DNA of 64,000 nucleotides, from NCBI GenBank assembly GCA_014058105.1, contig JACGCM010002460.1, positions 372,001 to 436,000 of the forward strand, in the 5' to 3' direction. Made by a program: the position numbers and the translations under genes. The notes below the pieces were generated by a model. It did no database searches. It had not been told where the DNA came from and saw nothing but the letters and a program-made list of their open reading frames with translations. Source of the stretch: Kingdonia uniflora (Eukaryota; Streptophyta; Magnoliopsida; Ranunculales; Circaeasteraceae). Every line of letters begins with the position of its first letter. The stretch's first letter is position 1. Below are positions 22,101 through 34,100 of the stretch, piece after piece.

Positions 22101-25100
22101 GTCTTATTAAACTTTCTTATCACTGTATAGGGAATTAATTCCATAGTTGGTGCAATTGCCACCAACATGGGAATTCTCACGACTCCACAGCTCCACTGGA
22201 TGGTTCGCTGTAGAAATAAGGGTCACATGGTGTCCGAACCTGCTTACTTTGATCAACTCTCGAACTCTTTTAGGTTTGTTTTGAAAAAAATATTGCTAAA
22301 ATTAAAATGTTACACAGATTCTTATTCTCTTGTTTGTTAATTAACATGCTCCATTTATGATAGGTGCTTGATGGATTTGATCCCCAAGGACAATACCACA
22401 TATGTGATGGATGAGCATTTGATTGTAGATGGAGCTAATGGTGTTGGTGGAGAAAAGCTCGTAGAGTTGAAGAAAATGCTAAGCGGTTTGGTGATTGAGG
22501 TCCGTAATTCTGGCAAGAAAGGAGAAGGTGTTCTAAACGAAGGAGTGGGTGCAGATTTTGTGCAAAAAGAGAAGGTTATTCCACATGGATTTGATTCAAA
22601 TGATCTTGGGATAAGGTTAGTCATCTATTCACGCGTTTTCATCTTTACAATATTATTTACTTGGCTGATTGAGAAAACCAAGGGTCCCGTTAAATTAGAC
22701 AAGGCCTCATGATGTTACGAAGTATAACCTATATAACAATTTCGCATTACCAATGATTTTATTTAAGTTAGACGGGTATGCATTACTGCATTCATACTAA
22801 AACGTTATAGTTTCTGAAAATTAGTTACTGTATTCATTTATTAAGTTAATTGTTGACATTAACTTCAAAAAACTTATATATAAGAATACGGATTTGGGGG
22901 TCCAAAATTTTTTCTTTGGCGGCTGTCTTAGGTAAACTTCTAAGTGCTGAGAATTTCATTGCCAGAAATTAGAATTTAGCTAATTTTTATTATGTATATA
23001 ATCATACGAGTCAATGAGCTACATTTAATTTGCCCAAATGGTGTGTTCTTCGGCAACATTTAATTTTCTTTTAAGAATTTAACTATCATCACCTATTAAA
23101 AGCAACAATTGTTATTGTCTGATTAACTTCAATAGGCCAAAATTATATCTTTTTGTTTATTAAAACTCATACCAGCATCCGTGCATATATGCACACGAGC
23201 CAAAAATTCTAGAATATCCGCAGTAAATTCGATATTTTATCAATTATGCTTTTTCAAATAACTTGTATTGAGCTGCATTCCCTTTATTTATATCTACTTG
23301 ACAAAAAAAAAACTCAAACCAACTCTTCAGCACCACCAACATTCACAAGCGTATCTGCAAAGGGTTCCTATTCTTGCATTCACAAGCGTATCTGCAAAGG
23401 GTTCCTAAGGATCACGCCACTAGGATAAGCTACTTTCATCCCATTATCCAAAACTTCATTATGTGAAACAGTAATTTTAACCTAATCAATGATTTGGTCT
23501 TAAGTGATCTTAATATAGCTAAAATCCCTACTCTCAATACTGTCAAAGATAATATCAATGTGTCCGCTCTAAACCCAGTTGTCCCGTATGAAACATTTAC
23601 TCCTATAATAATTAAACCATAATTAAAACAGTAAAAACTACACTTGAATAAGCAAATTGAGATTGGGTTGGGGGATTGAGAATCAAGAGAACGATTCGAC
23701 AATCTTCGCCTGTTGTACTTCATGCACTGGAGAGGACTTTGAAATGAGAAATAGAGAAAGAAAGATAGATCGACAGAGAAAGATAGAAGAGAGAAAATGA
23801 GAAAGGGATTGAGATTTGAGAGTCAGAAAGGAGAGAATAATCAATCCTACAACTCAAAAATTTTACACAATTTTTTTTACATATCAAAATTTTTGTGTGA
23901 AATTTTGAGTTGTAGGATTGATTTATATTTTTCTTTTGATATGCAAGACTTTGAGTAGAAAGAAAAATATTGCCCAAAAAATTGTTTACGAGGACTAGCG
24001 GTTGATTCCTACCGTGTTAGCGGTATACCAGTTTATCTTCCGATCTTTTTTTGACTCTCGATCCCTCTTTACTCTTCTCTTTTCTCCGCTATCTTTCTCT
24101 TTTTATCTCTTAATTACAAAGTCTTCTACAATGGACGAAATGCAATGGGCGAAGATCGTCGAATCATACTATCGATTCCCAATCCCCGAAGGTATGCAAA
24201 CCCCCACAACCCAATCTCATTTTTTGCTTATCTAATTGTAGTTTTTATTGTTTTAATTAGGGTCTAATTGTTATAGGAGTAAAAGTTTTTATACAAGACA
24301 ACTGAGTTTTGAGCGGACGTGTCGATATTATCTTCGACAGTATTCATAGTGGGGATTTTAGCTGCGTTGAGATTATTTAAGACCAGATCAGTGATTATGT
24401 TGATAATTACTGCTTCACATAATCAAGTTTCGAATAATGGGGTGAAAGTTGCTGATCCTAGTGGTGGGATGCTGACATAAGAATGGAACCATTTGCGGAT
24501 ATGCTTGCGAATGTTGGTAGCGCCGAAGGGTTGGTTCGGGTGATTTTTTTTATGTGTTAAGTAGATATAAATAATGGGAATGCAGTTTAATGCAAGTTAT
24601 TTGAAAGAACGTCAGTGATAAAACATTGAATTTACTGTAGATATCCTAGGATTTTTGGCTCGTGTGTATATATGCACGGATGCTTGTATGAGTTTTAATA
24701 AACAAAATAATAATAATTTTGGTCGATTGAAGTTAATGAGACAAGAACAATTGGTGCTTTCAATAGGTGAGGATAGCTAAATTTTTAAAAGCAAATTAAA
24801 TGTTGCCAAAGAACACACCATTAAGTTGTATATATACGACTTTCATAACGTTAAAGTTGAAGGTATCACTTTCCGAAGCTGCTAAATCTGTGGAGTCGGA
24901 CATACAATTTCAGAGTAGTAAATGCTACAAAGAATTGGTAAAGTATATCTTATTCTACCGTAAATTTCTATTTAAGGCCCGTGTGTAAGAGAACATCTAA
25001 GTGGCGACTGATTGTTTCATAATCAATATATATTTATTCTATATTTTTGTCCATTTAGTGGCAAAGGTTGTAAATAAAGCCTCCATTAAGAGATTCTCTT

Positions 25101-28100
25101 TGAAAGATATCATTTTACCGACCTTTAGTTAAAGGGAACCTGTATAACAAGCTGCTACTTTGGATACGTTATGAAATATTATGATTGTAACAAGTCATGG
25201 CAATCCTTGAAATCCGTACATGAACTATCATGTACATCAGCTCGTCTCTAAGACTTATTAACTGTATGCTGAATTCATCTTTGCACGATGATGATCTAAT
25301 GCCTATACAAACAACCTTTTCTATTTTACATATCCATAAGTTAACAGTATTGGTGTAGCATTTCACATTTAAAACAATAACACCTATCAAAATTTTTCCT
25401 TGTGCAAGTATTTTAGGAAACAACAAAACAAACATTGAGAGAGTTTTATTGAATATGTGGGTCTTAGAGCATATATACGTTTCAATGTGGATAAAGCATA
25501 ATGGTTCTCTAGTGTTGGTGAAAGTCTCTGCGCCTTGTTTATGGGGGAATGGGTTGCAATCATTGCAAAAACAAATACAGTTTTATGACAGGGAAACAGA
25601 TATATGTTTGGGAATGTATTTTAGGACACAATAATTGGCTTGCGGATTAGACAGTGAGGCTAGATTGCTAAACTGCTTTAAAACTGGGACGAGTCTGAGG
25701 CTTTTGATTTAAGGGAGGCAAAAGTTAAATAATGCTTAAGTATTGAACCAGAAAGATATTTCCTGGCAGCCGAAGTGAAGTTGCAGAAGGTTTGAGGAAG
25801 CAAATTCTAATGCTTGATTCTTCAATGAGTCAGTAGCTTTCAATTGGAAGAGTAATGCTTACAAGATCTTCACCTTCAAGATGGGTCAAATAATTCTGAT
25901 GTCGGGGTTATTGTGCAGCAGTAGGCATTTTCTTTAAGCTAAGACTCTGCAAGAGAGTGAGGAGATGTTGGAGTTTATTTCTAGTCTGATTTCTACCGTT
26001 GATATATCTATATTTTTACAGCTTACCCGATTTGGTGGAAGTAAAAAGCAATGTATGGAACATTCCTGTTGAAAACCGGTTTGAATGGTATGTCGTAGCT
26101 TTTTATATTTCTTGTTGGAAGATAATTGGAGAGGATTTATGCTTGCAGTGTAAGCTTTTGTTAGGGCTATAGTTGCATGTTTCGTACTGCTCTTTCTTTG
26201 TTATTATGTTTCCTGATGCGAGAGTGAGAGCAATTTTTCTCCTGCAGAGAACACCAAATATAAAATTGAATTCGTCTGAGTCCGAGTACCAATTGCTGAG
26301 TAAACTGAATTCGTCTTTGATTTCTTCATATCTAATCGTTCTTCTTCTTTAATTCAATGATCTTTCCTTGACTAAAAACCCCCAAAACACTGATGGATCT
26401 ATCTAGGATAGATCTTTTCTCTTTAGAAGCTTCGAGTGGTTTGAAACTGCTGAAAGACTACAACAATAATGGATCAATTAAGGAGGTTGATGATGTCAAC
26501 GTAGTTGGTGAAAATCCTAGCAGTTATAAGGGAAACAGTGCTGAAACAACAATCAAGTCTGCTGTAAACCCTAATAACAGATCTTAGTCAAGGAAAGATG
26601 GACAAGCACTCTCGAAGGATGATGGCAATGTGATGGATCCTGTTGTTGCTAACAAGATGTTTGCTTTGGTCAATGCCTTAGGCAAGGAAGGTGTAAACCC
26701 TAATTCTGCAACACAAAAGCCTACTACAAGTCTACAACACAAAACCCTACTACCGCTGGCTCTGAGAAGGAGGAGGGGCTGCCTGCTGTTCTTACATATG
26801 CAGAAAAACTTAGAGGTGACATATCACTGAATTCTGTTGCTTCTAGTACTCTCCCAAACCCTACAATTGTAGGAGATAGAACTGTTGTCACCTGCGCTAA
26901 AAACTCAGTTCAAACTGATCTTGAGTATTATAAGTTCAGTCTTATAGGAAAATTGCCTATGTTAAGTATTGCACTAGAGCAAATTAGGTTTCAAGCCATT
27001 TCCAAATGGAGGCTCAAGGGTACATGTAAATTTATAGCCCTGGGAAGAGGGTTCTTTGTAATCAGACTTGATAATAAAGATGATAAGCTGAAAGTTTGGT
27101 TGGGTGGTACCTGGTTCATAGAAAGACAATGTTAAGGCCAGAGGGTACCTCAGTATACTATCACAAACAGAGCCTGAACTATCACAAACAGAGGGTACCT
27201 CAGTATACTAGTCAGAACAGTGCAGCAGAGCCTGAACTATCACAAACAGTATACTATCCAGGAATGTTAAGGCCAGAGGGTACCTCAGCTAACCCTATTA
27301 CTCTCCCTATGGGTGCCACTAATAAAAAGCAGCAGAGGGAAGTTGAAAGTACTAAGAAACCTAGCAATGAAACTACAAGTTCACAAGCTCAAAACGAGAG
27401 AACTGTCACTGATGGAGAGTCTCAAGATCATGGTCTAGGTTGTGATCAAGCTATGGATTTTTTTGGGTTGGGTGCACTGCAAACAAGCAATTGGGGCGAC
27501 ACTGAAAATGAATCTTACCCCTATGATGCTGAGGATAGTGGTCAATCATATCCTTCTTCAGATGAGAGTGATAAATCTTCTTCTTCTCCTTCAGATGATG
27601 GTGGGGATATTACTAATGACTGAAGGGATTACAGCAGAAGCAACTGTACAGGATGTACAAGATGATGGTCAAGGCAAGTTCACTCTGGTTACCTACAGAA
27701 GAAAGTATGTTAAGAAGCCCAAAGTATCTACTGAATCTGCCTAACAATAGGTCTCAAATAAAACTCTTCAATACAGTTTCCCAATGAGGTCTTTCTATTG
27801 GAATGTTAGGGGAGTTGGTAATCATAATACTCAAGTTTATTTAAGAAAGATGGTTAAGTCACTTAAATCTGATTTTATTTGCCTTGCAGAGCCTAAAATT
27901 TGACCTGCTAGCTGCAATATCTCTAAGCTCAAACTAAGAGATTATTGCAGCATACCTATTACTAATGGTGAAATGCCTAACCTATCGTTGTTTTGGAGAG
28001 AAAGTATGGTTGTCCCTGAGGTAATTTTCTTCTCTAAACAACAAATAACTATCTACTATGATGATCTACTTCTCTCCTGGATCCATGCTAGTTGTAGTAT

Positions 28101-31100
28101 CATAGATAGAAGAGTACTCTGGCTGAGCTTAAGCAATTCAGGAGATGGCCAGTTTCTTGGTCTTTATTTGGTGACTTCAATACCATTCTGTCTAATGACG
28201 AAAAGTTAGGAGGTAGGCCTCATTCTGCCATATCTATTCAGGACTTCCATGACTTCCTAAACTCTTGTAAGCTGGAGGAATGTGACAGGTTGGGCCTTCA
28301 ATTTTCTTGGTGTAATGGGCAAATTGGGAACAACAGAATTTTCTGCTTACTGGATAGAGCTCTTCACAATGAACTATGAGCTTCTAAGTTTGTTAACTGG
28401 AAAACTATGGTTCTCCCCATGGTTAACTCAGACCATTCTATTATATTCAGTTGGGACTCACCAGTATCCAAACCCTCTAATATCCCATTTAGGTTATGTA
28501 AGGTATGGGCTGACCGCCCTATCTTATATGACGTTATAGATGCAGTTTGGAAGGAAAATGTTAATGGAGTTCCATTATATGTTCTTAGAACTAAATTGAA
28601 GAATGTTACAACTGCTATCAAGACTTGGAAACAAGACATCTTTGGCAACACCGGGCAGAACATTACTAATCAGAGGGAGCATATCTTGGGTCTGCAGGAA
28701 GTACAACAACTATATCCTAGCAATGACATGGTTGCAGTTCAAGTGAAGGAAGCAGAAACTATCTTAAACAAAGCTCTATCTCAGCATGAAAGCTTAATGC
28801 ACCAAAAATCAAAACTGAATTTGATCAATACAGAAGACAGAAACACTCGGTATTTTCATTGTATTACCAAAAGGAAAAGAGAAGAGGCTATGATAACCAA
28901 CATTGAGAAGGAGGATGGTACTAATCTTATTACTCATGCTGATATCTCTGACTATATTGTGAGTTTTTATGAAAACAAGTTCAAATAAGATGGTAGGGTT
29001 GTTCTTAACCTTAACTTAATGAAGCTGGTCCCAAAACTAGTCGGTGATGATGATAATAGTTCTCTTTGTGCTATTCCCAGTCCCGATGAGGTTAAACAAG
29101 CAGTGTTTGATACAAAAGTTGATAGTTCTCCTGGTCTAGATGGGTTCTAAGGTTTCTTCTTCCAAAAGTACTCGCAAATTGTTCACAGAGAGGTATGCAA
29201 AGATGCTATATCTTTCTTTATTGAATGTACCATCTCTAAGGGTAATAACTCTAGTTTCATTATCTTGGTTTCCAAAGAAGAACAGGCAGTTAGGCTGAAC
29301 CAGTTCAGGCGTATATGCTTGAGTAATTTTGCTTTAAAATAATAACCAAGATAATGGCATCTAGACTTAAAACAGTAGCTGTTATGGTTATCTCTTATCA
29401 TCAAGGAGCCTTCATACCTGGAAGAAGCATTCAAACTAACATCGGGCTAGCTAGTGAGCTAGTTAATGAACTGGATAACAAAAATTGGGGTGGCAATGTT
29501 GGCCTTAAAATTGATATCACTCAGGTTTTTGACACTTTAGATTGGAATTTCCTTTTGGCTACTTTAAGGCAGTTTGGCTTCTCAAATACTTGGTGTAACT
29601 GGATTCATTGCATTCTCCAAAGTACCAGCATCTCTGTTATGATCAATGGAGGTCCTTGTGGATTCTTTCAAGCTTCTAGGGGTCTTAGGCAAGGAGGCCA
29701 TCTATCTCCTCTCTCGTTTGCCTTTGCAGAAGAAGTTCTCAGTAGGGGTATATCATGGCTAAGAGATAATTCAGTTGCGCTTCCCATGGCCTCTCGTAAG
29801 GGTATTCATTGCCCATTCCATCTCTTATTTGCTAATGATATTCTTATTCTCTAATGGTGTTATAAGAGGCCTTAGAGCTCTTAAAAAACTGCTGGATGAA
29901 TATCAAGCTATTGCTGGACAATGGATGAACCTGAATAAAAGTAAACTCTTCTTTGGTTGTATTACTGCTGCTAGGAAAAGTAATATCAAATCTTTATTTG
30001 GTGTTGGTGAAGGTTCACTCCCTGAAAAGTACCTTGGGGTACCTCTAGTTCAAGGGAGGGTTACTACGGCATGTCTGAGAACTATAATAGACAAAATAAA
30101 GAGAAAGGGCCAATTCCTATGTTGGTAAAATGCTATCTATTCAAGGGAGAGTAGTTCTTGCTAATTTTGTACTTGTTAGCATTCCAATTTATAACATGTC
30201 TGTATATAAATGGCCTTCCTTAATTCTTAAGGATGGGGAGCTTATCTTAAGAAACTTAATACGGACTGGAGATCCAAACAAGAGAAAGGGTATTACTGTT
30301 GCTTGGGAGAAGTGTTGCAAGCCTCTCAATGAGGGGGGTCTTGGTTTAAGAAGACTGAGAGATGTAAACAAAGCCATGCTCATGAAGCTTGCTTATCTTA
30401 AGAAACAAAGCCATGCTTATCTTAAGAAACTTAATATGGACTGGAGATCCAAACAAGAGAAAGGGCATTACTGTTGCTTGGGAGAAGTGTTGCAAGCCTC
30501 TCAATGAGGGGGGTTTTGGTTTAAGAAGACTGAGAGATGTAAACAAAGCCATGCTCATGAAGCTTGCATGTGGCATTGTTCAAAAAGAAGGGTTGCGGTT
30601 TCAATACATGAAGGCTAAGTACTTCACCAGAAATGGAGACATCAAAGATACTACAAAAAATCAAGTATGTGGGCTGGTATTAAATCAGTCTATAATGATG
30701 TGATGATGTGACTGATAACACCTTTTGATCAATTGGAGATGGTACTAAAGTTCACGCATGGATTGATAACTGGACAGGCCTTGGTCCTCTTAAAGATAAT
30801 CCTGCTCTTGCTCATGTTCGGAGAAGCTTGCAGCCTATGGTTACTAATCTCATACAAAATGGTACCTGAGGTCCTAACTCAAATGAAATGCAGATTTTAT
30901 CTCAAGCATGAGTTAGCCTAGGCAACATTCTTCTTAATCCTTCTGGCATGGATACGAACTTTTATCAGCCTGATTTACAAGGTAACTTCTCTGCTAAAAT
31001 TGCTCATGAGCAGATTAGAAAAAAGTTAACATATGCTACTGAGGTAAGTTTCTTTGGAGATCTAACTGTTCACCTAGACATTCTAACCTTGGTTGGAGGG

Positions 31101-34100
31101 TTATACAGAATGTTATCTCTACTGACTCTAAGGTTCAAACAAGAGGTATACCCCTGGCTTCACAATGCAGAATTTGCAAAGTACATGTAGAATGTACTCA
31201 ACATTTATTACTACATTGCCCATTTGCAAGATACATATAGAGTTGGCTCAGCTCACTTTTTAACCTAACTATTACAACCTTGTCTCTAATATTCATATTC
31301 AAGTTGGCCTCTTACAACTCTTACTTGGCTGACCTGTGGGGGAATGGTATTCTCTCTTGCATAAATGTTATTTGGATAAGTAGAAACAAAATTGCTCATG
31401 ATGATCATGTCCCTACTATCAGGTCAGTAAAGACTAGCATTCTTATCTCTATTAAAGAAGCAGCTGTAAACTCTTAAGGGGGCAATGAAAAATACCCCAC
31501 TAGAAATGGATGTTCTTCACAGGCTAAGTCCCTTTCAAGTTCAGAAAACTTCAAGTGATAAAATCCTGCTACTGGGAGCTTCCTATGAATGATGAAGTGA
31601 AGATAAATTGTAATGGTTCAAATCTTGGAAATCCAGGTATGGCAGGCTCTGGAGTTGTGTTTAAAAATAATTGTGAGGTTCTGTGCGTTTTGGTGGAAAA
31701 CATTGGCATTGCAACCTTTTACTATGCAGAATGCAATAGTATAGTCTCCTCCCTTTTTGTAGCTTTTGAGCATGGTTGACTAAAGATCTTCCTTGTCTCT
31801 GACTCTTAAGCAGCTGTCAATGCTTTTCAGCATAATAAGGTTCCATGGAAGCTTCAAACCAAGTGGAGTCTTATCTCCTCAAAACTTCAACTCAGGTTTA
31901 AACACACTCTTATGGAGTGTAAATTTAGTGCAGATGATAGTGCTAACAGAGCTTCTAGGCTTGCTCCCTTTACCAGAGAATGGTTTGATGGAAGACCTAA
32001 CTTTCTTAAGAAACTGGAAGGGTACTTTGAGTACTTTAGATTTGATTAAATGATGATCTTTGACGTAACCTTAAGTTAAGTAGTTATATCTACTTGTTTT
32101 TTTTTTCTCTTCCTAGTAGGTAATGTCTGCCAGGGTTTACTTTTTTCATTAATAAATTTGCTTACCTTTTGCAAAAAAAAAAAAAAAAATCCTAAAAATC
32201 CAAACCAATGGGATAGAATGCCAATTAGCTTGTCCTCTGTGGCTTAACAAGTAATGACTAAACTTATGGCTTAGAGACTGAGTACTTTGCTCCTTTGGTT
32301 GATTTCACCGAATCATAAAGCTCATGTCACGCATATGGATATTTCTGACCAGAATAAAAAACTAATAGGACACAAGGTGATGGCAGAGCTTGATATGGTA
32401 AAAGATTTTTGAAAGGTAAGCTGCATGTGACAGGAATTTATCCCAGGACCTCTTGGTTTGCCAAGCGCCAGCCCTCCCAACTGACCAAGCCTCAGTTGGT
32501 TGATATGGTAAAAGTTTATGATATAGGAGATTTTGTTTTTGCTAGAAAGTGGCACTTAAGTTTTTTGTGAGACAATGTGTGGAGGTGTTGTTCTTCACGG
32601 GTGCATACATCTTTTTTCAAATCTTCAACATGGTTTTGGCAAGGAGATCCTCTCTACAATTACATTTATTTGAGCTGTAGAGGTCCTCTCAAAAGGGCTT
32701 GAAAATGTGTTTGAAATTAGCAACATTAGAGGAGGTGCCACTCCGATCGTTCACTTGTTATATGTTGACTTCATGGTTATTGGTGTTAGAGTTCTATAAA
32801 GAGTCTGAAACTATTCCTAGAGAGCTATGGAGCAGTTCCTGGGCATTCTCAAATGTATGTATTGTACTCATTTTCAAAAAAAAAAAATGAAGATGCTCCT
32901 GGTCACAAGGTTATTTGTTCTAAGCCAGGTACCTGGTATGTAAGTGCCTTTACGAGGAAGGTCATAAACGAAATGGTTACTGGATTTCGTTTGAAGCAGT
33001 GTCGTTTAGCTTATCTTGGGGCTCCTTTGGAAAAGCAAAAAATGTGTATAATGATGAGTTGGCCTGTAAATTCAGGGACAAATTACAGGTTGGCAAGCGA
33101 AGTTGCTTTATAGTGTGGGAGATTCGTTTTGATTAACCCTTGTGCTATAGTCAAGGCCAATGCATATCCTGGCTAGTATAGTGGTGCCTGCTTGTAATTG
33201 ACCAAATTGTGGGAGGGAGATTTAAGGTGAGGTCTTTAAGGGCATATTTTTACTGAATGTAAACTCTTATTAGATAAAAATACTTCATAGTGGTGAACCG
33301 ATGGAACACTTGACTTCAAGATCCGGAGAGATTGTAAGCACTGTGATTGCTAATACTTCTTGGGTGTTGGGTAAAGGAGATGTGGATTTCTGGAGAGATA
33401 CTTGGACATGCCATGGTTCCATACAAGAAATTTTTAATCTTCCTTTTTGGAGAAAGAAGAAATTCTCAACGTGGATGCAATTAAAACTGTTAAACCATGG
33501 AATCTGATCAGGACTAGAGGCTCTGAGAGAGGTATTTTGAAATGAATTTGGCTCAATTTACTACATTTGAAGGTGCAGATTATGCTCTGTAGACTTTGGA
33601 GGGGAGTTGTTATTGTGGATGCGTTTATTCAAAAAAAATTGTAGCAAGGGTTTCTAGACGTCGTTCTTGTGCACACCCATATATAGAGTTTTGATCGTGC
33701 AAGGGACAGCTGCAGTGGTTGTTTGGAATTGCTTCTCTTTCATAGTTGGTGCGCCATGTTTAAATGTACAATTACTGTATGCTTAAATATTGTTCAGTTT
33801 GCTGCTGCCTCAGATCGATCACAAGTTGGCATTTTGAAAACTATGCTATACCAGTGGTTCCATTGCAAATCGTCAAGATGCTACTTGTGTGGCTTAAGGA
33901 GTGTTGCTGGAGTTTTAAACCTGTTCTAGATGTTGTTGTAGATGCTTCTAACCAGGATAGACTCACTCTGCAAGTGGTAGCTGTTAACATCTTGACTGTT
34001 AAAATGGTGCTACCAACAATTGTTATTTGAAAGCCACCAGCTTGGAGTGCTACAAGTTGAATCCTGACTGAATCCTGGCGGAGTCATTAAAGGAGAATCC

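Larger units (their letters stand above)
26300..32185 (+). mobile_element. Nearly full-length degenerate L1-type LINE in AGM intron 5
   Basis: ORF1 region (26393-27744): starts MDLSRIDLFSLEA and includes a DUF4283-like gag segment with LIGKLPMLSIALEQIR and CKFIALGRGFFVIRLD. Endonuclease (27787-28480): begins MRSFYWNVRGVGN and has the FGDFNTILSNDEKLGGRP and NSDHSIIF motifs in shifted frames. Reverse transcriptase (28980-30510): GAFIPGRSIQTNIGLA, KIDITQVFDTLDW, a QGGHLSPLSF relic of QGDPLSP, and FANDILIL in place of Y/FADD. RNase H (31585-32050): KINCNGSNLGNPGMAGSGVV. The 3' end reads TTGCTTACCTTTTGC then about 17 A (to about 32190). Stops and frameshifts are scattered throughout, so it is inactive. 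It is in sense with AGM. Confidence 0.93.

Noticed and set aside
28407..28988. 193-residue open frame
   Set aside because: Begins at the SDHSIIF motif of the LINE endonuclease and continues into the linker before RT. Part of the degenerate LINE.
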